Part shown: positions 1-7,881 of the stretch, piece after piece
Layout: the number at the start of each line of letters is the position of its first letter
How positions within the stretch are numbered: the stretch's first letter is position 1
NCBI RefSeq assembly: GCF_000155775.1
Contig: NZ_DS989813.1
Coordinates: forward strand, 1 to 64,000
DNA from: Glaciecola sp. HTCC2999
GTDB taxonomy: Bacteria > Pseudomonadota > Gammaproteobacteria > Enterobacterales > Alteromonadaceae
DNA: 64,000 nucleotides
Direction: 5' to 3'
The notes under the pieces: generated by a model
Told to the model about the DNA's origin: nothing
What the model saw: only the letters and a program-made list of their open reading frames with translations
Database searches by the model: none
Position numbers and translations under genes: made by a program

Positions 1-444
1 CCACATCAAGATACAGTTAAGACGACTTGTACTGGTGTTGAAATGTTCCGTAAGTTGCTTGACGAAGGTCGTGCAGGTGAGAACGTTGGTGTTCTTTTAC
101 GTGGTACTAAGCGTGAAGACGTAGAACGTGGTCAAGTATTAGCGAAGCCAGGTTCAATCAACCCACATACTAAATTCGAAGCAGAAGTATACGTACTAAG
201 CAAAGATGAAGGTGGCCGTCATACTCCATTCTTCAAAGGCTATCGTCCACAGTTCTACTTCCGTACAACTGACGTAACAGGTGCTGTAGAGCTTCCTGAA
301 GGCGTAGAGATGGTAATGCCAGGCGACAACTTAAAGTTTGTTGTTGAGCTAATTGCACCAATCGCGATGGACGAAGGTTTACGCTTCGCAATCCGTGAAG
401 GTGGCCGTACTGTAGGTGCGGGTGTTGTAGCGAAGATTTTTTAA
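1..444 (+). CDS. tuf: Elongation factor Tu, C-terminal part (5' truncated by window)
   Basis: This is the last 147 codons of EF-Tu, the GTPase that delivers aminoacyl-tRNA to the ribosome. The frame is open from base 1, so the G domain lies outside the window and only domains 2 and 3 are visible. Recognisable EF-Tu signatures are [20 protein letters not shown] in domain 2, [20 protein letters not shown] in domain 3, and the C-terminal [12 protein letters not shown]. The protein ends AKIF rather than the AKVLG of the E. coli protein, a trivial difference. A strong intrinsic terminator follows 30 bases after the stop, so this copy ends its transcription unit here. The family assignment is certain; which tuf copy it is cannot be told. 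Confidence 0.98.
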   Translation, partial: PHQDTVKTTCTGVEMFRKLLDEGRAGENVGVLLRGTKREDVERGQVLAKPGSINPHTKFEAEVYVLSKDEGGRHTPFFKGYRPQFYFRTTDVTGAVELPEGVEMVMPGDNLKFVVELIAPIAMDEGLRFAIREGGRTVGAGVVAKIF

Positions 445-473
445 TCTGACCTAACACAGCTATCAAAATTAAG

Positions 474-499
474 AACCCAGCCTTGTGCTGGGTTTTTTT
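474..499 (+). terminator. Rho-independent terminator of tuf
   Basis: An 8-bp perfect stem (474-481 with 487-494, AACCCAGC/GCTGGGTT) has a 5-base loop and is followed by a run of seven T. It lies 30 bases after the tuf stop. The small gene at 522-1091 comes in from the opposite strand. Confidence 0.92.
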
Positions 500-521
500 A
501 TATCAGCTATTTTATGTATGA

Positions 522-1091
522 TTAAAACCTAACAGAAAGCGATAAAGATCCACCGACTGCAACGACAGTTCCCGAACCTCCAGAACTTTCAATATATTCA
601 CCATAATCTGAAGCTTGTCGTGCATTGATAATGAAATCAAGCGCCATCCTCTCCCAATTATAACCAAGACCGCCACCGATAAGGAATCCAGAAAATTCAA
701 CGTCATCTGCTGTATTGTCACTAGCCCATGAATCAGCAAAATACCCAATACCAGCATATAACTTTAACTTGTCATTAGATAGGAAACCTCTTCCATAGTA
801 AGCTGCAATATCTATATTTTGTGAAGATACATCAGAATTATCGTCAAAATCTAATAATTGATAGGATGTTTTAACGGCGACGCGATTGCTAAAAGCATAT
901 TGAGCAGTAACTAAATGACCAGTAAAATCTAAATCTTGAATATCGTTAGTGACAGTCAAGTTTTGAAAACCTGCACCTATAGACCATTGTTTAGGTAAAA
1001 ATTGTGGTGTCATTACTGAGTATTCAGCATAGGTAGAGGCGCTAAGCAGAGATGAAATTAGCACCGATGACAATAATATTTTATTCATCAT
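522..1091 (-). CDS. Small outer-membrane beta-barrel protein
   Basis: A 189-residue exported protein of unknown specific role. The first 22 residues form a signal peptide ending STYA. The rest alternates polar and aromatic or hydrophobic residues in short strands, is rich in Gly, Tyr and Phe, and ends in Phe (SLSVRF), the usual C-terminal signature for BAM-assembled barrels. Its length fits an 8-stranded barrel of the OmpA/YfaZ/opacity-protein size class. A good ribosome site (AAAGGA) precedes the tandem ATG ATG start. It is convergent with tuf and monocistronic. The envelope location is well supported; the function is not inferable. Confidence 0.75.
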   Translation of the reverse strand: MMNKILLSSVLISSLLSASTYAEYSVMTPQFLPKQWSIGAGFQNLTVTNDIQDLDFTGHLVTAQYAFSNRVAVKTSYQLLDFDDNSDVSSQNIDIAAYYGRGFLSNDKLKLYAGIGYFADSWASDNTADDVEFSGFLIGGGLGYNWERMALDFIINARQASDYGEYIESSGGSGTVVAVGGSLSLSVRF

Positions 1092-1219
1092 TAAATCCTT
1101 TTAATGTATTCCGTATAAGTTTCTATTATTCACATATAATATATAAATAATCAATCCGTTATCTCTTACAATGCTCATAATAAGCGTCAAGCAAGACTGT
1201 CAATGCCCGTTATTATTAA

Positions 1220-1411
1220 CTAACGCTTGTTTTGCTTCCACGTTCCACCGTATTGGTAGGTGGAGTCGTTTTGTTTTATTTGAGATTGGCACTGCTTGCA
1301 TGCAAAGACCCAATCTTGGTGTTTCAATGTTTTGATGCGATATAATACTTCAGTAGAATGCATGCAAAAATGACAGGATTTTGGGTCACGTTGACGCGTT
1401 TTTTGTTTCAA
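1220..1411 (-). CDS. Small CxxC (zinc-ribbon-like) protein, TTG start coupled to the EVE gene
   Basis: A 63-residue basic protein with two CxxC pairs, CHFC near residue 15 and CKQC near residue 40, and the C-terminal sequence YGGTWKQNKR. I recall short gammaproteobacterial proteins ending in a similar YGGTWK sequence, but have no name for the family. The frame stays open far upstream inside the EVE gene, but the CxxC part begins only here. I chose the TTG at 1411-1409 because it overlaps the EVE stop codon as TTGA and has AGGTGG nine bases upstream, which suggests translational coupling. Zinc binding by the four cysteines is inference. It may work with the EVE protein on nucleic acid. Confidence 0.6.
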   Translation of the reverse strand: MKQKTRQRDPKSCHFCMHSTEVLYRIKTLKHQDWVFACKQCQSQIKQNDSTYQYGGTWKQNKR

Positions 1412-1872
1412 TGTGTTAATCCACCTAACTTTTGCATTAAAGTAAATTCTGTAAATGTTAATGGCATTACTGATAATCGTTTGTGTGTTAATAAATAACA
1501 TTCGCTTAATGCTGGCTGTAATTTTAGCGTTGCTAATGGGACAAGTGTAGTAAATTTGTGAGTATAGACCATATCGACTGCGACCCATCGTGGACGCTCA
1601 AGCGTCGATTTAGCATCAAAATAAGGGCTATCTAATTGAAATTGTAAGGGATCATCATATGCCGTTCGTGTCACTTGAAGCTGACCACTAATGCCAATAT
1701 GCCGACAACTTGAATGATAGAGAATAACCGCATCACCCAGTCCCATTTGTTTCAAAAAATTCCTTGCCTGGAAATTACGAACACCATCCCAAGGGATAGA
1801 TGTTTTTGGGGAGTGCAGAAAATCATCAATCCCACACTCGTCAGGCTCACTTTTTACTAACCAATACTGCAT
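1408..1872 (-). CDS. EVE domain-containing protein
   Basis: A 154-residue single-domain protein of the EVE (PUA-like) fold. It starts with the family hallmark MQYWLVKSEPDE and continues with WDGVRNFQARNFLKQM and GDAVILYHSS. EVE domains are proposed to bind modified bases in DNA or RNA, so this is a candidate reader of modified nucleotides; its own substrate is not known. The start at 1872 has GAGG eight bases upstream. Further start codons upstream to 1920 would add non-family residues. The stop overlaps the start of the CxxC gene, forming a two-gene operon. In many bacteria EVE proteins are housekeeping-like; no restriction or defence genes lie nearby. Confidence 0.9.
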   Translation of the reverse strand: MQYWLVKSEPDECGIDDFLHSPKTSIPWDGVRNFQARNFLKQMGLGDAVILYHSSCRHIGISGQLQVTRTAYDDPLQFQLDSPYFDAKSTLERPRWVAVDMVYTHKFTTLVPLATLKLQPALSECYLLTHKRLSVMPLTFTEFTLMQKLGGLTH

Positions 1873-1960
1873 GCTTGTATCCTCATATTTTAAGTAATTC
1901 GCCTTTAAGTCAGGTGACAAATATAGTTTCTTATAGCATACTGTTTAGCCGTATTAATGG

Positions 1961-3031
1961 ATGATACTTAATAAGATGTTACTACTTATAACTTATGTCA
2001 TGGTGGCTTTAGGCTTTTCTTTCATTTGCTCGATAGCCGAAGCAGTTATTTTAAGTGTGTCCAATGCATATATCCAAATGCTAGAGCAAGATGGCAAAAA
2101 AGCAGGTAAGTTACTTGCCGCTCAAGCCAATGATATCAATAAACCTTTATCTGCAATACTTACATTAAATACCATCGCCCATACTATGGGTGCAGCAGGG
2201 GCTGGGGCGCAAGCTGCTCGGGTGTTTGGCGATGCATATTTAGGGGTTATCTCTGCCGTATTGACGTTATTGATCCTCATTTTTTCTGAAATCATCCCCA
2301 AAACCTTAGGTGCGACTTATTGGCGTCAACTCGCCCCGATTACGGCGCATTTCCTAAAATACTTAATCATTGTGTTGTATCCTTTTGTCAAAATGTCGCA
2401 AAAAATGACAGCGGGGTTTACTGAAGAAAGTCCGTTAAAAGGCTTAAGTCGCTCTGAACTTCATGCAATGGCAGAATTATCTGGTCAAGAAGGTCAGCTA
2501 GCTAAACATGAGGCGAATATTCTTAAAAGTTTAATGTCCATGCATGAGTTGACGATTCGAGGCGCTATGACCCATCGCACTAAGGTATTTTCGCTTCCAC
2601 AGGAAACGACGGTTGGTGAATTTTTTCAAAAAAATGAAATTACCGGATTTTCAAGAATACCAATCTACGAAGATAATGATGCCGAAAAAGTGATTGGTTT
2701 TGTCATGCGTAATGATTTGTTACTTGCTCAGGCTCGGCAACAAACGGATATTCCATTAAGTGAATTCAATAAAGACATGCAAACGTTACTAAGCAGCATG
2801 CCTTTATCATCTACATTTGAGTTATTTTTAAAAAACAAAGTACATATTTTGTTAGTTGTCGATGAATATGGTGGACTTGAAGGCATTTTAACCCTTGAAG
2901 ACTTATTAGAAAGCATATTAGGTGTACAGATTGATGACGAGAAAGACCAAGATATATCAATGCGTGAGCTTGCTGCTGGCATTGCCCAACAGCGACAACG
3001 TCAATACACACTAAAAGGTGCTAAAAAGTAA
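1961..3031 (+). CDS. CNNM/CBS-pair membrane protein (CorC/HlyC-like transporter family)
   Basis: A 356-residue inner-membrane protein. Residues about 1-150 form the DUF21/CNNM transmembrane domain, with the segment FSFICSIAEAVILS, the ITLNTIAHTMGAAGAGA-type helix and LLILIFSEIIPKTLGA. After about residue 190 comes a cytosolic CBS pair: GAMTHRTKVFSLP and LLVVDEYGGLEGILTLEDLL are typical. The C-terminal CorC domain of longer family members is absent. Family members are linked to magnesium or cobalt efflux. There is no convincing ribosome site before either ATG (1961 or 1976). It is divergent from the EVE operon. The family assignment is firm; the transported ion is unknown. Confidence 0.88.
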   Translation: MILNKMLLLITYVMVALGFSFICSIAEAVILSVSNAYIQMLEQDGKKAGKLLAAQANDINKPLSAILTLNTIAHTMGAAGAGAQAARVFGDAYLGVISAVLTLLILIFSEIIPKTLGATYWRQLAPITAHFLKYLIIVLYPFVKMSQKMTAGFTEESPLKGLSRSELHAMAELSGQEGQLAKHEANILKSLMSMHELTIRGAMTHRTKVFSLPQETTVGEFFQKNEITGFSRIPIYEDNDAEKVIGFVMRNDLLLAQARQQTDIPLSEFNKDMQTLLSSMPLSSTFELFLKNKVHILLVVDEYGGLEGILTLEDLLESILGVQIDDEKDQDISMRELAAGIAQQRQRQYTLKGAKK

Positions 3032-3077
3032 ATTACCTCATAGCGAGGGTGTTTGACTACCATGTCAATATTGCTCA

Positions 3078-3539
3078 TTAATGACTGGTTTGAGGTGGAG
3101 AAAAATACCCATCCCACATCGCTAGATGTTCGGTAAAGCGTTGTTTAATGGTGGCGCTGACTTCATCTATCTCCAATAAGTCTGCTGGAATTTGCTTGAT
3201 GATGCGCCAGTGATTCAAACAATTTACCGCTGCTGCACAGATTTGCGCTTGGGTCGCAAAGGCATACTCAGGATCGCTTATGACTTTTCCCGTAGCTTCA
3301 GTCAGGGCGATTAACTCAGCCTCTAATCCGTCACACATTTTCAGAGTAATCTGATAGTTTCTCACTAACGCTAAATAATGTTCATTACTCGGCGATATAT
3401 CGCAAGAAGTGTCTTGAACTTCATTTTGAATGGCATTGATATGCATGATGACATCAAAGCTCGCCATATGCAGTTGCTGAAACAATGCTTCTTTAGCTTG
3501 TAGGCGAGGATCAACAAATTTATCGTTATGCATTACCAT
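3078..3539 (-). CDS. Hypothetical cytosolic protein
   Basis: A 153-residue protein that I do not recognise. It has no signal peptide or membrane segment, looks largely alpha-helical, and contains a few scattered cysteines without a metal-binding pattern. It is acidic, with phrases such as LLEIDEVSATIKQRFTEHL near the C-terminus. It stands alone between the convergent CNNM gene and the divergent nhaD. Coding potential is supported by codon use like its neighbours and by the lack of any competing frame. Confidence 0.6.
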   Translation of the reverse strand: MVMHNDKFVDPRLQAKEALFQQLHMASFDVIMHINAIQNEVQDTSCDISPSNEHYLALVRNYQITLKMCDGLEAELIALTEATGKVISDPEYAFATQAQICAAAVNCLNHWRIIKQIPADLLEIDEVSATIKQRFTEHLAMWDGYFSPPQTSH

Positions 3540-3756
3540 TATCCTTATATTTACATTAATTACGAAATTGTAACAAGTGCTACATTTTGTTTACTAGTGT
3601 GTTCTTATCTATGTCTAATATTTAGTAAAAAAATATAGCTCAATCCCTTTATAAATGGAGTGAATGGATATATCATCACCGCCTGAATACTAAAGTCTAA
3701 TTCCGTCATTAATTCAATGGCGTAATCTAGCCGCAATTCACTCTTTCAAAGGGACT

Positions 3757-5160
3757 ATGATGCCAATTTTATTAACATGTTTAGTCATTTTTTCAGCATT
3801 GTTTTCAAATCAATTATTTGCTGCTACTAGCGCAAGTGAACTTATTGATTTGACGCATTCTAGTGCTGGATTTCTTGCTATCGCTATTTTTGTAATCGCT
3901 TATGTATTAGTGATATTAGAAGAGCAGCTTCATTTAGCCAAATCAAAACCGGTTTTGCTTGCCGCAGGTTTGATTTGGGTCATTATTGCCATTGTTTACG
4001 GTAATATGGATAAAGCAGATCTAGTTGAACATGGAATTCGTCATAACTTCCTTGAATATGCCGAGTTATTTTTCTTCTTACTTGTTGCAATGACGTATAT
4101 TAATGCCATGTTAGAGCGTGGTGTGTTTGACGAGCTGCGTAATCGATTGGTTGCGAAAGGCTACAGCTATAAAGCTTTATTTTGGTTAACGGGAATTTTA
4201 GCATTCTTTATTTCACCTATTGCCGATAACTTAACGACAGCATTGGTCATGTGTGCCGTGATCATGGCAGTAGGTAAAGGTCGTCCTGATTTTATTGCCC
4301 TTGGTTGTATTAATATTGTTGTTGGCGCGAATGCCGGCGGTGCGTTTAGTCCATTTGGTGATATCACTACGTTGATGGTATGGCAAAAAGGTATCTTAGA
4401 ATTTACTGAGTTCTTCGCCTTATTTATTCCATCGGTAGTGAACTACATTATCCCTGCCACTATCATGTCTTTTGCTGTTGCCAAAGGTAATCCTACTCCA
4501 TTGGATGAAGTAGAAGGCAGTGTGATTAAGCATGGTGGCTTAGTGATTGTTGGGCTATTCTTAGCGACAATTGTAACAGCTGTTAGTTTCCATAGCTTCC
4601 TACACTTACCCCCTGTGTTTGGTATGATGACAGGTCTTGCCTATCTTAAGCTATATGCGTTTTATCTTAAGAAATCTGCCCATAAAGAAGCCCATTTACC
4701 GAACTCAACACCGGGTGATGCTGAACAACCAGAGTTTGACATCTTCAAAAAAGTCGCACAAGCAGAGTGGGATACTTTGTTCTTCTTCTACGGTGTTATT
4801 TTAGCCGTCGGCGGTTTAGGCTTTATGGGTTACTTAGGTATGGTATCTCATCTAATGTATGGTGAGCTAGGTAACACGGGCGCTAATATCTTAGTCGGTA
4901 TTTTATCTGCTATCGTAGATAACATTCCGGTGATGTTTGCGGTTCTTACCATGAATCCTGATATGGATGCGACGCAATGGTTGTTAGTGACCTTGACTGC
5001 TGGTGTTGGTGGAAGTTTATTATCCATTGGTTCAGCTGCTGGGGTAGCGCTAATGGGCCAAGCGCGCGGCTATTACACCTTCTTTGCTCATTTAAAATGG
5101 ACCTGGGCGATTGCCTTAGGTTATGCAGCCAGTATTGCCGTACATTTAATGATTAATTAA
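3757..5160 (+). CDS. nhaD: Na+/H+ antiporter NhaD
   Basis: A 467-residue polytopic inner-membrane antiporter that exchanges cytosolic Na+ or Li+ for protons, important in salt and alkaline stress. It opens with a signal-like segment ending LFAATS, then about 12 hydrophobic helices. Family sequences visible include SPIADNLTTALVMCAV, GANAGGAFSPFGDITTLMVW and AIVDNIPVMFAVL; the two Asp-Asn segments match the ion-site motifs of the IT superfamily. Two ATG codons are adjacent; the ribosome site AAAGGGA fits the second (3760) slightly better. It is monocistronic with a strong terminator. It fits a marine lifestyle. Confidence 0.93.
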   Translation: MMPILLTCLVIFSALFSNQLFAATSASELIDLTHSSAGFLAIAIFVIAYVLVILEEQLHLAKSKPVLLAAGLIWVIIAIVYGNMDKADLVEHGIRHNFLEYAELFFFLLVAMTYINAMLERGVFDELRNRLVAKGYSYKALFWLTGILAFFISPIADNLTTALVMCAVIMAVGKGRPDFIALGCINIVVGANAGGAFSPFGDITTLMVWQKGILEFTEFFALFIPSVVNYIIPATIMSFAVAKGNPTPLDEVEGSVIKHGGLVIVGLFLATIVTAVSFHSFLHLPPVFGMMTGLAYLKLYAFYLKKSAHKEAHLPNSTPGDAEQPEFDIFKKVAQAEWDTLFFFYGVILAVGGLGFMGYLGMVSHLMYGELGNTGANILVGILSAIVDNIPVMFAVLTMNPDMDATQWLLVTLTAGVGGSLLSIGSAAGVALMGQARGYYTFFAHLKWTWAIALGYAASIAVHLMIN

Positions 5161-5196
5161 TCACATATTACGCTTATTTTAATAGGCATAGAACAC

Positions 5197-5247
5197 ACCC
5201 AAGTGGTCATACTTAGCTTCTTATAAGTATACCCTTGGGTTTTTTTG
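5197..5247 (+). terminator. Intrinsic terminator of nhaD
   Basis: A long interrupted stem: ACCCAAG (5197-5203) pairs with CTTGGGT (5234-5240), GGT (5205-5207) with ACC (5231-5233), and ATACTTA (5209-5215) with TAAGTAT (5224-5230). Seven T follow. It lies 37 bases after the nhaD stop. Confidence 0.9.
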
Positions 5248-5323
5248 TAAATAAATCCCCGCATTTAAAGAATCCTTGATAAAATACAATCATATTATTT
5301 CAGCATCAGAGAGTTATCTTTTA

Positions 5324-6244
5324 ATGGAAGCATTATCGATATCCGGCTTAACTAAAACCTATCAAGGTGGCGTAACTGCGCTAAAAGGGATTGAATTGTC
5401 TGTAGAAGAAGGTGATTTCTTTGCCTTACTTGGGCCTAATGGCGCAGGCAAATCCACGACTATTGGCATTATTAGTTCTTTAGTAAACAAAACTGCCGGC
5501 AAAGTTTCAGTGTTTGGCTATGATTTAGCGACTCAAATTACTGAAGCTAAATCATGTATTGGTTTAGTACCCCAAGAATTTAACTTTAATCAGTTTGAAA
5601 CAGTACTTCAAATTGTCGTTAACCAAGCAGGTTATTATGGCGTGCCGCGTGATATTGCAAAACAACGTGCCGAAAAATACCTCACCCAGTTAGATTTATG
5701 GGAAAAACGTCACTCTGCTGCCCGTACCTTGTCTGGTGGGATGAAGCGTCGGTTGATGATTGCCCGTTCATTGATGCATGAGCCAAAGCTCTTGATCCTA
5801 GATGAGCCGACCGCTGGTGTTGATATCGAAATTCGTCGTAGCATGTGGGATTTTCTGAAACAAATCAATGCTGATGGCGTGACGATTATACTCACAACCC
5901 ATTACCTAGAAGAAGCTGAAATGCTATGTCGCAATATTGCCATCATAGATAAAGGCATTATTGTTGAAAATACTTCTATTAAGGCGCTGTTATCAAAATT
6001 GAATGTGGAAACGTTTGTTTTGGATATAGATTCAGAGCAAACCGATATCACTATTGAAAATGTCTCATACACCGTAAAACCAGGTGAAATTGAAGTAGAA
6101 GTGGCAAAAGAAGACGGCCTTAATCATGTGTTTTCGCAATTAACTGAGCAAGGGATCCAAGTGATGTCGATGCGTAATAAAGCAAATCGTTTAGAAGAGT
6201 TATTTGTGAAGTTAGTCGAATCAGGTCGAGAGGTGCAATCATGA
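5324..6244 (+). CDS. yadG: ABC exporter ATP-binding subunit (YadG-like)
   Basis: A 306-residue ATPase of an ABC-2 type exporter, closely resembling E. coli YadG across its whole length. Walker A is GPNGAGKST, the Q-loop region is LVPQEFNFN, the signature is LSGGMKRRLM, and Walker B is LLILDEPTAGVD with H-loop TTHYLEEAE. I start it at ATG 5324 (MEALSISGL), matching YadG; an in-frame ATG at 5276 would add 16 residues not seen in the family. It overlaps the permease gene by ATGA. The substrate is unknown. Confidence 0.92.
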   Translation: MEALSISGLTKTYQGGVTALKGIELSVEEGDFFALLGPNGAGKSTTIGIISSLVNKTAGKVSVFGYDLATQITEAKSCIGLVPQEFNFNQFETVLQIVVNQAGYYGVPRDIAKQRAEKYLTQLDLWEKRHSAARTLSGGMKRRLMIARSLMHEPKLLILDEPTAGVDIEIRRSMWDFLKQINADGVTIILTTHYLEEAEMLCRNIAIIDKGIIVENTSIKALLSKLNVETFVLDIDSEQTDITIENVSYTVKPGEIEVEVAKEDGLNHVFSQLTEQGIQVMSMRNKANRLEELFVKLVESGREVQS

Positions 6245-7014
6245 GTAATCCAGTATTCATCGGATTAAAGACTATTTGGATTAAGGAATGTACTCGTTTC
6301 ATGCGTATCTGGGTACAAACATTAGTTCCCCCTGCGATTACCATGTCATTATATTTCGTTATTTTTGGTAACCTCATTGGAGAGCGTATTGGTCAGATGG
6401 GCGGTGTGTCATATATGGAGTTTATCGTCCCGGGTTTGATCATGATGTCGATTATTACTAATTCATATTCGAATGTATCGTCATCTTTTTTTAGTGCCAA
6501 ATTCCAACGTAATATTGAAGAAATGCTGGTGTCACCTGTGCCTACATGGGTGATTATTATGGGGTTTGTCGGTGGTGGCGTCGCGCGCGCTCTGATTATC
6601 GGTGTAATCGTCACAACGGTTTCTATGTTTTTCGTTGATGTACATATTTTTAATGGATTTATTTTGGTGTTAACCCTCATATTGACTGCTACGTTATTTG
6701 CGACAGCCGGTCTTATCAACGGTATTTTTGCGAAAACATTTGATGATATCTCCGTGATCCCAACGTTTGTTCTTACTCCGTTAACATATTTAGGCGGGGT
6801 GTTTTACTCGTTATCGCTACTACCTGAATTTTGGCAAACTGTCAGTAAAGCTAACCCGATCGTGTATATGGTCAACGGTTTTCGCTATGGCTTTTTAGGC
6901 GTCGAAGGCGATGTACCATACTTTCACTCCATCATAGTGATCATTGGATTCAATATTATTTTGTTTAGTGTGGCTTATTATTTACTAAATAAAGGGCAAG
7001 GGATCCGTAGTTAA
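6241..7014 (+). CDS. yadH: ABC-2 type exporter permease (YadH-like)
   Basis: A 257-residue inner-membrane permease with six hydrophobic segments, of the ABC-2 family and partner to the upstream ATPase. Recognisable parts are FMRIWVQTLVPPAITMSLYF, FIVPGLIMMSIITNSYSN, the FNGF segment and the conserved TPLTYLGGVFYSL turn. Its start overlaps the end of the ATPase gene (ATGA) and its stop overlaps the next start (TAATG), so all three genes are one unit. The exported molecule is unknown. Confidence 0.92.
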   Translation: MSNPVFIGLKTIWIKECTRFMRIWVQTLVPPAITMSLYFVIFGNLIGERIGQMGGVSYMEFIVPGLIMMSIITNSYSNVSSSFFSAKFQRNIEEMLVSPVPTWVIIMGFVGGGVARALIIGVIVTTVSMFFVDVHIFNGFILVLTLILTATLFATAGLINGIFAKTFDDISVIPTFVLTPLTYLGGVFYSLSLLPEFWQTVSKANPIVYMVNGFRYGFLGVEGDVPYFHSIIVIIGFNIILFSVAYYLLNKGQGIRS

Positions 7015-7715
7015 TGAGCGCCGGTAATTCGCGTATTGTTGAGACTAATCAAACGGGTATTCATGAGCAATTAGATAACTTAGTTGATAAGTATATACAA
7101 ACTGAGAATCTTAAGCCTATACAACCACACACGAAAAAAGCATTTGAGCAGGTCATTACTTGGTTAGGTGCTTGGGAAGGCGATATTATTTTTGACTCAT
7201 GCTGTGGTGTAGGGCTGAGTACTATCGCACTTGCAGAGCGCTTTCCCGATGCTAAAGTGATAGGCATTGATAAATCTGAACAGCGTGTAGGTAAGCACTT
7301 ACATCACTCTCAAGCGGTTGAAAATAGATTAAATAATCATCTTCTAGTGAGAGCGGATGTGATTGATTTCTGGCGTTTGGCTGTGGCGCATAAGATACAA
7401 CTCTCTCATCATTTTTTGTTGTACCCAAATCCATATCCGAAAAAGACACAAGTTCAAAAGCGTTGGCATGGGTCGTCATCATTTTTAGATATTATGGCAT
7501 TAGGCGGTGTACTTGAAATACGCAGTAACTGGCTATTATATTTAGAAGAATGCCAGTTTGTACTAAATAAGTTAGGTCATTCATCTACGTTGACTGCCAT
7601 AAATGGGCAGATCGTTGATTTTCAGCCGCTAACGTTGTTTGAAAAAAAATACATCAATAGTGGACAAACCTGCTACAGACTTGTGGCTCCTCAATACCTT
7701 GAAGACAAATTCTAA
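7014..7715 (+). CDS. TrmB-like SAM-dependent methyltransferase
   Basis: A 233-residue class I methyltransferase most similar to tRNA (guanine-N7)-methyltransferase TrmB. The SAM-binding motif is FDSCCGVGLSTIALA followed by VIGIDKS. The segment LLYPNPYPKK replaces the usual PDPWPKKRH of TrmB, and the rest of the C-terminal half is divergent. It overlaps the YadH stop by one base, so it is translated with the ABC exporter. This may be a TrmB paralogue with another RNA or small-molecule substrate; the true TrmB is not in this window. The fold is firm, the substrate is not. Confidence 0.75.
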   Translation: MSAGNSRIVETNQTGIHEQLDNLVDKYIQTENLKPIQPHTKKAFEQVITWLGAWEGDIIFDSCCGVGLSTIALAERFPDAKVIGIDKSEQRVGKHLHHSQAVENRLNNHLLVRADVIDFWRLAVAHKIQLSHHFLLYPNPYPKKTQVQKRWHGSSSFLDIMALGGVLEIRSNWLLYLEECQFVLNKLGHSSTLTAINGQIVDFQPLTLFEKKYINSGQTCYRLVAPQYLEDKF

Positions 7716-7881
7716 TCCAAGGTGAGTCATAAAATATTGCCATTAATATGCTTAAATGCGCCTAAGCGAGGATAAAAGAATAGACGAAGACCTGACAGAC
7801 CAGTATGATTCGCAGTTCATAAGAATCAAGCCACGATGAAAGTGCTTGTCTACAAGGATCGAAAGAGACAACATTTGAGGT

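Noticed and set aside
445-521. tRNA or secE-nusG genes expected after some tuf copies
   Set aside because: Only a terminator and a convergent barrel gene follow; no cloverleaf-like sequence is present.
1412-1588. Upstream extension of the CxxC protein to 122 residues
   Set aside because: This part is antisense to nothing but lies in another frame of the EVE gene, has no family-like sequence, and its ATG has no ribosome site. The TTG start overlapping the EVE stop explains the gene better.
1408-1872. EVE gene as part of a modified-DNA restriction or defence system
   Set aside because: The neighbours are a small CxxC gene and housekeeping membrane proteins; no nuclease or methyltransferase defence gene is adjacent.
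5276-5323. Longer start for the yadG-like gene
   Set aside because: The 16 extra residues do not resemble the family, whereas the ATG at 5324 matches the YadG start.
7716-7881. Possible small RNA or riboswitch before panP
   Set aside because: Only short weak stems are visible and none matches a known riboswitch core; nothing specific can be supported.
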